A stretch of DNA of 64,000 nucleotides from Amyloporia xantha (taxonomy: Eukaryota > Basidiomycota > Agaricomycetes > Polyporales > Adustoporiaceae). Where the stretch lies: NCBI GenBank assembly GCA_036971615.1, contig JAYKKR010000002.1, forward strand, positions 3,224,001 through 3,288,000, read 5' to 3'. Positions within the stretch are counted from its first letter, which is position 1, and every line of letters begins with the position of its first letter. Made by a program: the position numbers and the translations under genes. Below, in pieces: positions 50,362 through 61,148 of this stretch. A model generated the notes under the pieces. It was not told where the DNA came from, did not search any database, and saw nothing but the letters and a program-made list of their open reading frames with translations.

Positions 50362-53300
50362 TTATGCATCACAAACAAAGGGGGTATCACAGATCGCACA
50401 AGCCAATGAATCCAGTTCGTTCTCAAAGGTACAAGCAGAGCAGGCTTTTGAGGTCGGAGGGGTCGGTTCATGCTGCGAAGCTGAGTTCATGACATCATCG
50501 GAAGAAGCCAGCCCACTAAGCAAGGTGCCCCCAAAGCCTTGACCTTCTTTCCGCTTCGCCTTTCTGGATTTTGTGTTGTCCTCGGAGTCAGAGAGTAAGT
50601 CTATATTTTCTCCTTCTTCTCGAAGCTCAATGAGATCATTTGAGAGAATCCCAAGGGAAAGAACCGTTGCAGAACTGTCGTCTAATTCTGTCCCCTGATA
50701 GAACAGTCGTTGCAAAATAATCGGGATATTGAGCTCTTCTTGCAGCTGACGGTAATTACATCAGACATGTATCGAACGTAGGGAGTAGCGAAGGCTTACC
50801 AAAACTTTGAGATCTTTCACTGACATCGTCTTCGTGATCGTAACTCGGCGCCGCTTGCCTTGCTCCTTGCCTTGTCTGATGCGATTGGATTGTCTCAGTC
50901 CCCCGGCCTTCCGAGAGCCATACGTCATGATATTCGACGGCGCGGAAGACCGTTTAGTTTCATCCGTTCTATCGTTGGACTGTGTCCCGGGGGTGGGGAG
51001 AGGTTCGTTTGGTCCAAGAGTACGAACAGTGATATTTGTCACGTCAAATGTAGACTTCCTGCATGGAATTTAGTATGAGTTTTGATGGACAATGTGAATA
51101 GGTCGAACCTCTTTATACGGCACTCCTCACACACAGAAATGTCATGCTGCATCCCCGCGCCGGTATTTTCGACAGCTATGAGAGGCCCACCAGAGTAGCT
51201 AACGATCGCACCGTGAGGCTAGAAATAGTAAACAAAAAGTTAAAGAGCGCACATGTCTTCAATGATATCCCAGTCGCTGCGCTTTATGACCGCCACTGAG
51301 ATGTCCATATCGCCTGACACATTCGGGTCCAAAGACAATAATCCATGTTCACACATGAACATTGAATTGTCGACGCTCTTGGGTCGAGGTACTTCCCCAG
51401 GGTGAAGTAGCCATTGTCTCCAAGATCGAATAAATTGTGCAGAGATGAGCACGCAAGGCACGTTCTCTAGAAGCGCAGTGTTGCCATTCAATGCATTATC
51501 ATGCATATGTTTCAATTTAGCCTATTGAATATCATCAGTCATCATATTGAGCAGAATAATCCAATAGTAAGAGAGTATACCTTCTCTTCCTCCGCTTGCC
51601 GTCGAACCTCGCGCTTATCTTCCTTGGATATATGAACGAGGGCTTCACATACAGGACAAAGCTCAGTGTTGGTGGCAATGGGTTTCCAGGATGGAAATAA
51701 TTCTTGCAGCAGTAAAGAAGCCTATCCTGACGTGAGCGTATGTTTCTTACATCTCATCAGCTGATAAAATGATCTTACTTCCGCCGAAATACGCCGTCGA
51801 CCAGTGATGTTGGCTGATAGGCCGCCGTGCTCGCATTTCACATGCTGTTCGAAATCGGGAGCATCTGGTGGAGGATCCTGCTGAGCGAAGACGTGCATTT
51901 TGGGCTTCGATAATCTCCAGTCTTTCGATTTCCAGGATCACATAAGACGAACTGTAGATAACGAACTTAATGGCGTACCTTTCAGCCATTGTTTAGAAAT
52001 CCAAAATCCTTGTTCATCTTCTCCTACAGGAGAAACGTCATCAAAGCGAGCGACTAGCTGGGGATGTTCGCTCTGATACAATCGCTCTGTAAAAGTATAT
52101 GAGCTCAGATTGCGGTGTGCGACGTTGTTTCGCACCAGTGAATGTTGCTTCGACACAAGTAGGACACACGTCAGACGGCAGTAATTCAGGTACAAACTTG
52201 CACTGATCGTCCGAAGTAATGCGTTCATACGCCGCCTATAAACTTCGTCAATGGGGGCTCACCATTCAAATAAGAGGTACCGAACCTTGCTGATCAACTT
52301 CACATCATTCGCCTTATCCGCATCGAGCTTTCCGTGGCTGCAGACAATTTGTGACATGGAGATGGTTCCGTCACGGAGGATGGCAGCATCTGGCGACGAG
52401 TCAGAGAGGAACCGAAGGGCGGATCTCAAATGCAATACCATCCTCTGGTTGCTCCGTTTTGTCTGCGCTGCTTGAAGCTGACTGTTGGCCCGCCGCGGGG
52501 GAGCCTTCGGATGCCTTGGGTTTCACCAAATGGCGCGACATCCATGACTCAAGGCCTTGCCGACTAGCCACCACTGCATCCTGGGAACAATCCTCAGATA
52601 ATTCAGATAGATGCACAAAGCATAACGAACCTCATCGCGGGTAGTCAGTTGCCATGATCTGTAGATATCGAGGATCTTCCGCCTCATCTCATCGAAACGG
52701 GCTATCATCTGTCTCTCCCTGCATCATTGAGTAAAGCGTGGAACTGCTTCTTAGATAAGCTTACTTTTCGATGAAGGCCCTACAAGCGGCTTCGTGAGCA
52801 TTATTCATGGTGTCTACGGTGTCCTTCGCTCGTAAAGGTGGTACTAGGTCAGTTGGTGTAGATGTGTTGGGACTGGTCGCTTTGATGTTTCGAGGTAATC
52901 TGCAGCTGCCTTCAGCGACTGGTTCTGCCACGGCTTCTCCGCAACCATCAACGCGGGAGTAAACTAGCATGTATGCTTCCTTTGAAGAGATGTATCTAGC
53001 GCATACGCAACTTAGGGCGGCGGAAGAGAAAGTAATAAGTGCAGGAAATGCTTACAGTGGTACTTGCGAATCCGTTGAATTCTCGGAAGAAGACCGCGTG
53101 GAATTCCTGAAGCACATGAGATAAAATAAGTCAGTTGAGATGAAATAAGGGCACTTACTCGATAATCTCAACATCACTGTCGCTGTCGTCTATTCTCCGC
53201 CGCTTCTTAGGGTTTCCACGTTGCGTGCGAGGCTGCCCGTTGGACTTTCTGTCATGCGAGCTCGTATTTTATCACGACAAATTGATACAACCACCACTTA

Positions 53301-55216
53301 CTTTTTGCTGTCTACTGCTGTCTTTGGGGCATCTTTGGTGGCACTGTCAGTCTTGGTTCCTAACGAGTCGATCTTGGTGACAGTTTCATCATTAAACTGG
53401 TACCACGCGCGATTTCTGGCCCAGAGAGGTTGAGAGAAGTGAGCAACTGTGGATACACATAGTAGACTCACTGAACGTCAAAAACCTGAGCTTCATAATG
53501 GCCATGATACGCGCTGGCACCCTTATGAAGCAACACGCCGCGCAACTCATAAAGGTTCCCCGTCTTCTGGTTTCCCTGTTTTGCGTCACGCTTGCGGGAT
53601 TCAGAAGAGCCCATGAATCTATCCATGTCGATAGTTGTCGGGAAGCAGATCGTATGTTTGCTCTTTTTGCGCTCCATAGAGGCAACGTCATACACAAAGC
53701 GTAACAAAGAAAAGTGCACTACCGGAGGAAGTTTCTTGAGTTCGGTATATCTCTTCGCATCTTGTAAACCATTGCATTGGGGGCAGAAGTACCTAAGAAT
53801 ATCGGTAGAAGTGTGTCAAATTTAGGTTCCCATGAAATGGAGATAGCGATCATACTTGTTGTCTCCAGACAATGTCTCCGGTTCCAGCAAGGCGGCAATA
53901 CGATCTTCCAGCGTGGCATTATTCTGCATCCGCAGCACACGTGAGATGTGGCTAACTTTAGCAAAACTGGAGCTTACCTTGAGGTTCACCTCAATTTCCA
54001 GGAAATCTGAGACATGCTCAGAGCGATGGCGACAGTTCTCGCAAATCGTGCCATAAATCTGCTTTCCTTGGAACTATCTCCAGATGAGCCCTGAAAATAT
54101 GTTTACGCAGATACAAGATGCGCACTTGGTCAGGAATGAGGGTTTTCAAAGCAGGCTTTGACTGTTTGCGAAATTCTGTGTCCAGGTGGGCCATGAACAG
54201 TTTTGAGAACCTGAAAGAATGGATATCAGCAAAGTTCTGCGAGGAGACCATGAAACATACTCTTGAGCATCTTGCTGCTCCGACGTCCGAAGCTTCAGAC
54301 TCTCAACGAGTTTTACGGGATTGAAAGCGCTTTGTATACCCTCTTGCATAGCAGCAAATGTTACCTGAAGCTGGAAAATGGGAGATTCCTAACGAGATGT
54401 TAAACACTCGGCCGCGTCTAGCACGAGACCTGACATCTCTCACCTCAGGCTTGAATTTCGCATCCTGAGGAAGCTGGCACTGATATACGCCACTGCGAAA
54501 CGGCAAATCTTGGAACCAAACCTACGAAAACGTCAGCAGCGACAAATTACTTGGTCTTCAGCGGCACTGACCTGCAAAAATGCGTTCGCATAACAGGTCG
54601 CACCTAGATTCTGTCAATAAGGCAACATCTCAATGCTGACGATCGTTCGATAGACTGCTCTGTTACGCACTTTGAGCCCAGCAGGATGAGCAGATTCCCT
54701 GGAATAAAGCAAAGGGTTTTCTCCGAGATTCGCCACTTTCAAGAAGGCTTGACGAGCTTTATCTAGAAATTTAACGTGATTAGTGCTGCTATTCGCCCTT
54801 CTTCCCTTGGTCTCACCTTCGTCTTCCCACTTCTCTTGACCAAGGTAGTTGAGACAATATGGATTATTCTTGCAAACCTTGCTGCTACATTGTGGTGTTT
54901 CGTCGTCGGAGATAACGATTATGTCGTCGTCAAGTTCGCCCGATGCCTGCTTCCCCTTGGTCTTTTCTTTGACGGGTGCAGGATTTCGTTCGACGGAGTA
55001 CTTGTTAGGACATATATAATGTGGACTCCTCTTCGATAATCCGCAAGTGGCTAAGCGATGTTCTTCAGTGATGTCTGACGCGTTGGACACGTCCGTGCCC
55101 ACCCAGCCCCATGCTGAATATGAGATGGATCCTGTCATCTTGCTACGCTTCAGCCTCTCGCCAGCAGTGAGACCTGCCGGAGCTGGAGATACACGGCGTG
55201 TCCGCTTAGGTGGCAT
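50362..55216 (-). CDS. USP48-type ubiquitin carboxyl-terminal hydrolase
   Basis: Cysteine deubiquitinase with many exons. Start ATG 55216 (MPPKRTRRVSPAPAGLTAGE), since the upstream frame is not conserved. Cys box NLGATCYANAFLQVWFQDLP (near 54590-54510), RTSEQQDAQE, zinc pair CENCRHRSEHVSDFLEIEV with CPQCNGLQDAKRYTELKKLP, His box LHKGASAYHGHYEAQVFDVQ and AWYQFNDETVTKI (near 53380). C-terminal of the catalytic domain are two or three DUSP-like regions (FVPELLPSDVCPTC, FWISKQWLKDWRLSKPKMHV, LISAQFIRSWRQWLLHPGEV with CEHG motifs), a ubiquitin-like fold (VKDLKVLLQEELNIPIILQR, LFYQGTELDDSSATVLSLGI) and a terminal RanBP2-type zinc finger CSACTFENELDSLACAICDT, stop TAA 50364-50362. USP48 is the only USP with this DUSP-DUSP-UBL order; the extra zinc finger at the end suggests added ubiquitin binding. 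Confidence 0.9.
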
Positions 55217-55442
55217 AGCAGAGAGAAATATAGAAGTAATAGGAGATAAAGTTACGAACAAGACATAAGATTCACAGAGGACTGTGGCCTGTGGTCATGA
55301 GGATCACGGCAGACGCGACGGCGGCAGCACGCGCTTGATGGGCGCTTACAAGTTAAAGTTCTCGATCATCGGGTCGACCCAGCAGATTTCTGTATAACCA
55401 CGACCTTTCCTCACCTACTTCCTCTCAAAGCAATCCACGAAT

Positions 55443-56564
55443 ATGTCTCGTCCAGAGCTGCAGGCACCACCGGAGATTGTATGTTGCAAGTTGGATTCAT
55501 GCAGATCATCGCCTGACTGGGTCGTTGCCTGTGATAGTATTATGGCGATGTTGAGGCCAAAAAATACACGAACAAGTACGTCTCCTTGCAGAGGTTGTTC
55601 CGCATCAGCCTCTCATCTCACTGCAGCTCCCGTATACAACAGATACAAGCAGATATGACCTATCGTGCCCTGGAGCTACTTAATCTTCCCCCAGACGAGC
55701 CGGCATTCCTGCTAGACATCGGCTGTGGCTCAGGCCTTTCTGGCGAGATTTTGGACGATGAGGGCTATACATGGGTAGGCGTAGATGTTGCTCCAAGCAT
55801 GTTGGGTACGTTGCATATATCATTAGCCGATGATTACCTCTCAGCGGAACCTTGCAGAAGTCGCGCTCGAACGGGAAGTCGAGGGTGATCTGTTTCTGCA
55901 CGATATTGGTCAAGGCTTTGGCTTCCGTCCAGGCAGCTTCGACGGTGCAATAAGGCATGCTTTTTCTTCAACAATTCGACTCTCTAAATAACACTTTGTT
56001 TAGTATCTCGGTCATTCAATGGCTCCTGAACGCGGAAACCTCCCATCCAACGTCCTCCCCACCACACCGCCTGACACGTTTCTTCACAACCCTACATGCT
56101 GCATTGCGCAATCCATCTCGTGCCGTTCTCCAGTTTTACCCAACTTCCGATGATCAAGTGCAGCTTATTACATCAATAGCACAGAAGGCAGGATTCGGCG
56201 GAGGCGTGGTGGTGGACTATCCGAATTCTAACAAGGCCCGAAAGGTCTTTCTTTGTCTCTATGTAGGTGGAGGTGGAGGATCACAGCAAGTGCCGAAAGG
56301 TTTGGAAGCAGACGGTCAGGAGGGCGAGGAGCGAGCCAAGTTCGAGACGGCGAGAGAGCGGCACCGCAAACGCGAGAAGGGCGGGAAGCGAAAAGGCATT
56401 CAAGACAAGGACTGGATTCTAAGGAAGAAAGAGGTAAGTCGGGACTACTTTTTATGTTGCACCATTCTATTGACATCTGTCTGCAGCTGTACCGTCGGAG
56501 AGGCAAGGAAAGTGTCCCCCGCGATTCCAAATACACGGGTCGCAAGCGGAAAGCAGTCTTTTGA
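55443..56564 (+). CDS. BUD23: 18S rRNA (guanine-N7) methyltransferase BUD23
   Basis: S-adenosylmethionine-dependent methylase of 18S rRNA (G1575 in yeast) during small-subunit assembly. Exon 1 MSRPELQAPPEI; exon 2 near 55537-55576 YYGDVEAKKYTN; then RIQQIQADMTYRALELLNLP, SAM motif I FLLDIGCGSGLSGEILDDEG, YTWVGVDVAPSML, DLFLHDIGQGFGFRPGSFDG, ISISVIQWLLNAETSHPTSS, PHRLTRFFTTLHAALRNPSR, AVLQFYPTSDDQVQLITSIA, GGVVVDYPNSNKARKVFLCL and the BUD23-specific basic end RERHRKREKGGK with DWILRKKE-LYRRRGKESVPRDSKYTGRKRKAVF split by an intron. Stop TGA 56562-56564. Complete. Confidence 0.95.
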
Positions 56565-57091
56565 AACACTTGTTGCACCCCTTGTATATATGGCTTGCTC
56601 GTACTTGTTGTTATTCTATCCCTTCGCGGAGATGCAGTCATATCCATGACCCATATCCAAAATTTCTGCATAATAAGCTGTAATGATGATGCTTTACTGG
56701 CAATACAAGGCAGCCACAAAATCGGAGACCCGTCGTCTAGTCGTATCGGCTTTCTTGTTCAACTTCCAGCTGCGACCAGCGTAAACTATTGATCGTCTAC
56801 TCACCTCATTCCAATACGGCTCTCGCGTACAAGAAGGCCCTCTGTTCATAGATACACCATCAGTTTGAAATACGCCGATTTCACCTCTGCGGCGATACCA
56901 GTAATATTGTAATGCTTCTTGAACGCTGCCAGCTGAACAATGAGCAGTTAAATCCAATTCAGACCTATCAAATACATGAAAGTCTCAGTCAAAGCGTGGA
57001 GAACACAGATGGTGTATGCAGGGTGTATGCAGCCCCTCGAGGAAACAATGAACTCAACCGCAATCGAACCAAAAAGAAGAAAATGATACCA
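56565..57091. other. 3' region of BUD23 up to the tRNA gene
   Basis: No gene is seen. A duplicated word (GGTGTATGCAGGGTGTATGC) lies at about 57011-57030. The remainder is AT-rich and without structure I can recognise. Confidence 0.4.
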
Positions 57092-57177
57092 TGCCAGGAG
57101 CGTGAATCGAACACGCGGCCTGTAGAATACTCAAGAAATACTTCAGTCTATCGCTCTCCCAGCTGAGCTATCCCGGC
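57092..57177 (-). tRNA. tRNA-Phe (GAA) with a 13-nt intron
   Basis: On the minus strand the cloverleaf reads: acceptor GCCGGGA pairing with TCCTGGC plus discriminator A; D arm GCTC-AGCTGGGA-GAGC; anticodon stem ATAGA with loop CTGAAG (anticodon GAA); T arm GCGTG-TTCGATT-CACGC. A 13-nt insert (TATTTCTTGAGTA) follows position 37, the canonical site of eukaryotic tRNA introns, and removal restores the 3' half of the stem (TCTAC) with one A-C mismatch at its base. The length of 86 minus 13 gives 73, as expected. Confidence 0.92.
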
Positions 57178-57319
57178 GATGTCCTCTGCCTTCAATGATT
57201 GGTATATATCCCTAAAATGCGTCCAACGTGCTACCTAATTACATCTCCTGCACTTTGATCACGTCCTCTTGACGTCCTCCGGCTGAAGCTGTCTCTCCGC
57301 CCTCTGTACTGTATACGCC

Positions 57320-58294
57320 ATGTCGGGTACTGGTCCTCGTGAGAATATCTTCCCGACGCGCATGGCGCTCACGAACACCAAGCTCCGTCTCAAGGGAGCA
57401 CAGACAGGGCATTCCCTCTTGGCCAAGAAACGAGATGCCCTTACCACACGGTTCCGGGCGATTTTGAGGCGGGTCGACGAGGTGCGTTCATCAGCGCATT
57501 CAGACAGTTTACCGGTTATACTGTATCTATCTACTTTTGTGCATGTCTATTCGTACAGTACTGACATCTGTTCTACAAAGGCCAAACGTAAGATGGGCCG
57601 GGTCATGCAACTTGCATCATTCTCCCTTGCAGAAGTCACCTATACCACAGGGGACATATCATACTTGGTGCAGGAGCAGGCTAAGTCGGCCTCGTTCAAA
57701 GTCAAGGCGAAACAGGAGAATGTTTCGGGTGTTGTCCTTCCCGCATTCGAGGTAGACCGATTGCCTGGAACCGGTTCGTGTGACCCGATCTCTTTGCAGA
57801 ATGTTGGTTCTAAATTCATTCGTAGACTTCAACCTTACTGGTCTTGGCCGTGGTGGTCAGCAAGTACTACGGGCGAAGGAAGTGTACGCAAAGGCGGTCG
57901 AGACCCTTGTGGAACTGGCGTCTTTACAGACCGCTTTCATGATTCTTGACGAGGTCATTCGTGCCACCAACCGCCGCGTCAATGCCATCGAGCACGTCGT
58001 CATCCCGCGGCTGGATAACACGATCAAATACATATTGAGCGAATTAGACGAGATGGATCGAGAAGAGTTCTTCCGGTCAGTGCCCCTTCTAGTTGCATCA
58101 CAGTCGAAAATAAAGCTACTGATTACTCTTCTATCAGGTTGAAGAAAGTGCAAGGCAAGAAGAAGCGGGATGCAGAGGCCGCAGAAGTGCAAAAAAGACT
58201 GATCCAAGAGGAAGAAACTGCTGACTTTACCCCCGAGCTTGGCGGCGGTGGCGGTGATTTGCTCAGCAGTAAAGACGAGGACGTCATTTTCTGA
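57320..58294 (+). CDS. VMA8: V-type H+-ATPase subunit D (VMA8)
   Basis: Central-stalk subunit of the vacuolar proton pump V1 sector. ATG 57320 [54 protein letters not shown], then [40 protein letters not shown], a mid-exon [80 protein letters not shown], then [16 protein letters not shown] and a Gly-rich end [20 protein letters not shown] at TGA 58292-58294. Full length for the family (about 260 residues); introns of 60-100 nt separate the pieces. Convergent with RPL26, about 230 bp between stop codons. Confidence 0.95.
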
Positions 58295-58523
58295 TGCAAC
58301 CATGGACCGTACCATATACCATGTATTCATATTCACTAGGACACACCGATATTTTTGTGGTACATGCTCATGTGTTCCGCAATCCAGCCACTTTGTGGAC
58401 TCGAATGGCCCGGGAGGCACATATGACATAGCATGGGCGTACGTGCGCATACATACATGGTAAGATTTTGAGAGTATGCTGCAATGACTAGGAAAATAAA
58501 GAAACAGGAGAGCGAAAGCAAAA

Positions 58524-59285
58524 TTACTGTTCAACGCAATGTCGGTCAGCTCAAAACCAGAAATAGAACCAACGTCAGAACGCACATCGACCATCTCAAC
58601 GTCTTCGCCCGATGTGCCTGTCTTCTTCCTGTCTTTCCTGTCCAAGATTGCCCGCCTGCATGAAAAGCCGATTATATTTGATGAGCGTGGGGCCTTCAGT
58701 AAGACGCACGCTGAAGACGCACCTGTCCTTGTCAAGCTTGATGGTCGTGATAACAACATTGCTGGGGTGGATGCCAATAGGCACGGTCGCACCGTTCGAC
58801 TTGTCGCGCTGGACACGGTCGACGTGGATCACCCACTTCTTACGGTACACCTGCGTGACCTTGCCCTCCCGACCCTTGTACTTTCCTCGCACAATTCGGA
58901 CCTCGTCATCCTTGCGAATGGGTAGTGATCGAGTCTGCTCAACAATCAATATTGACTTCCCTCGGCAACACCTGTGAGCATGGACATACGTTGTGCTTGC
59001 CACGGAGCTCCTTCGACAGCGCGGACGACATGATTTTGCGACGAATAGAAGAGGGCGCCGAGAAGTGCGCCTTGCGCGACTTGCGGCGAGAGGAGGAAAG
59101 GTCTACATAAAGTCAATTGTACCGCAAGAGTCAGTACACACTCGTCCAGCGGAAGAGCACATCCAGATCGTAGAGCGTCCATCCAGCCAACAATCCGGCC
59201 AAAATACACCGTTCTTTCTCGCTCTAGCAGCCTGACAGCGTCCTCGAATACAGCAGAATGGCGACTGACCAGCGTTGAACTTCAT
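58524..59285 (-). CDS. RPL26: Cytosolic ribosomal protein uL24 (RPL26); stop codon behind the last intron
   Basis: Large-subunit protein with a KOW domain. Exon 1 is only MKFNA from ATG 59285, followed by a long first intron (about 165 nt) as often in ribosomal protein genes. Exon 2 (from about 59103) [37 protein letters not shown]; exon 3 [67 protein letters not shown]; exon 4 (after the AATCGGCTTTTCATGCAG acceptor) [23 protein letters not shown]. Reading on gives a long unrelated frame, but a GTGCGT donor after the Asp codon and an acceptor at 58528-58527 place TAA (58526-58524) at once, giving the usual ...VEMVD end. So the last exon supplies only the stop codon. Confidence 0.93.
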
Positions 59286-59529
59286 CTTGAGAATCTTGAG
59301 GATTTCCGGCGGGTGGGCAAGTCGGTGTAGATTCTCTTGTTCTGACCAAAAGGGTCAAGGTTCCCACGCGGTTGGAGTGAGAGTCCCCGGACACTCCTTT
59401 GATCGCCTGACACAAGCAATTACATAAGTATTCTTGGTGTCTCAACTCAGTCAAGCCTTCTCAAACGCGTCCCGCGCACTTGGCCATTCTCTGTGCTCTA
59501 TATTGTATCTATAACCACGCTTTAACGGA
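59286..59529. promoter_or_regulatory. Bidirectional promoter spacer, RPL26 / FRG1
   Basis: Start codons are 244 bp apart and divergent. A GGGTCAAGG word lies near 59350; no TATA box is visible. A ribosomal protein gene and a nuclear RNA-biogenesis gene sharing a promoter would tie their expression together. Confidence 0.5.
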
Positions 59530-60559
59530 ATGCCTGCCGACGAAAAAGTGCGTTCGACTAAATTGAAGTTCAAAGGAGAGAAGACCAAGAAGAAACGAAA
59601 AAGAGACGATGGTGAAGAAGCATCTAGCAGTAGCCGTCGTCGACGCAAAGAGGACGATGAGAGTCCGGAGACATGGGTGCTACCAGAGAATGCCAACGAG
59701 ATTCGTGGACCAACTTTCGTTATTCACCCCTCTGATCCTTCTCCAATTTGTATCACCTTTGATTCTACTCGGGGCCGTATTGTCCTTCACTCCTTAGACA
59801 AGGACAGGACTGAAGGCCAGGAGTCGGTGAGCCTCCTCGAGCGTACTCCGACCGAGGTGTCGCAGGTGTGGGTGACGACCCGTGTAGCGGGTTCGCCGAC
59901 GATCAATCTGCGAACAGGCACTGGAGAAGGGAAGTTCTTGTCATGCGATAAGCATGGGCTAGTTTCCGCAGACCGAGAAGCTCGTGGGCCGCAAGAAGAA
60001 TGGACTCCTGTCGTGTTCCCAGACGGTATGGTGGCATTCCAGAATGTCTACGAGAAATACCTGGGCGTCGACGAGGTTGCCGGAGGGACGATTGCTCTGC
60101 GCGGAGACAGTGAAGAAGTTGGCTTCGCAGAGCGTTTCTGGGTCAAGATTCAAAGTAAGTATAAGAGAGAGGCACATGAAGAAGAAAAGAAGAAGGAGGG
60201 TGTCATGGATGATGCGAAAGCAGACGAAGCTAGCGCCAAGTGAGTGGTATTTCTAGGGCCGGTTTACATCACACCTGATCGACATTTTGTTTAGTAAAAT
60301 ATATCAGGCTTGGGGAGCTGGGAAGTCAATTGTATCTGCAGATGATAAGAAGGAGGTTTGTCGAGCTCTCTTCATTACGTTTACCAATCTGACGATGCTG
60401 CGGTCGATGACTTCATTCAGCTCAAGCGTGCTCGTCAAGAGGGCCGTCTGGCGGAGGCATTACTAGATCGTCGAGCTAAGTTGAAAAGGTATGCTGTCAC
60501 ATCCTAAATGAATATTCCGGAAGAGCTCATTACCTTTGCCCAGTGACCGATTTTGCTAG
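59530..60559 (+). CDS. FRG1: FRG1 family nuclear/nucleolar protein
   Basis: Beta-trefoil (fascin-like) protein found in spliceosomes and nucleoli and able to bind actin in animals. ATG 59530 MPADEKVRSTKLKFKGEKTK with a bipartite basic NLS KKRKRDD...RRRRKEDD, then ETWVLPENANEIRGPTFVIH, PSPICITFDSTRGRIVLHSL, TEVSQVWVTTRVAGSPTINL, TGEGKFLSCDKHGLVSADRE, ARGPQEEWTPVVFPDGMVAF, QNVYEKYLGVDEVAGGTIAL, FAERFWVKIQSKYKREAHEE. Three introns near the end give NKIYQAWGAGKSIVSADDKK, ELKRARQEGRLAEALLDRRA and KLKSDRFC with TAG 60557-60559, matching the KADRYC type ending of animal FRG1. Complete. Confidence 0.93.
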
Positions 60560-60731
60560 ATGACATTCAGTGTTATCTGGCCAGTAGGGTAGGAGCATGA
60601 TGTACGCTAGCACTTTTGAATTGGAAGTGGCGGATCAGAGCCAACAGGCCGTTTCGGAAGCAAATGATAGGATGGCGCTTCAGCAATGAGTGATGAGTTT
60701 CGACCATATCTATAATACAAAAACCATGACC

Positions 60732-60797
60732 CACGTGGTTTGTCTCGACAAAGACGCAAGCTCATTGGCCGGACAACTTATATCACGTGCTTTGTCT
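60732..60797. repeat. Direct repeat containing two CACGTG boxes
   Basis: CACGTGGTTTGTCTC (60732-60746) recurs as CACGTGCTTTGTCTC (60784-60798) with one change, 52 bp apart. CACGTG is the binding core of bHLH factors. The repeats lie between FRG1 and the Helitron gene and may belong to either side. Confidence 0.6.
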
Positions 60798-61148
60798 CTG
60801 TCTGTTGCGCCCCCTCATCGTCCTCGCCGCCGAACGCATCGAATGCCTGTCTCCTCAAAACGATAGCACATCGCATATCGTCGATACCGTTCGGCTTCAG
60901 CGACGCCTCGCGGCCACATGTACAGTCCGGTCAGTCTTGAATAAAACACGTTGTTTCCGTGCGTTCTCCGCGTGATCAGACTCATGTTCGTACCAGTGGT
61001 GACTCAATCGTGGCGTTCGTTTGCTCTTGAGCGTACCGACGCGTACCTCCTGATACGAGTCTGAAGTCCTCTGTTCCTCTGTTACTCTGACGAAAGACGG
61101 TGACATCAAATGTGAGTACGAAATCTCTTTCTGAAATAAGTTTTGCTA

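Noticed and set aside
57857..58816. Minus-strand open frame of 319 codons over the VMA8 3' half and RPL26 end
   Set aside because: It runs through the last RPL26 introns and antisense to VMA8 exons; the RPL26 family end and splice sites explain its only coding part.
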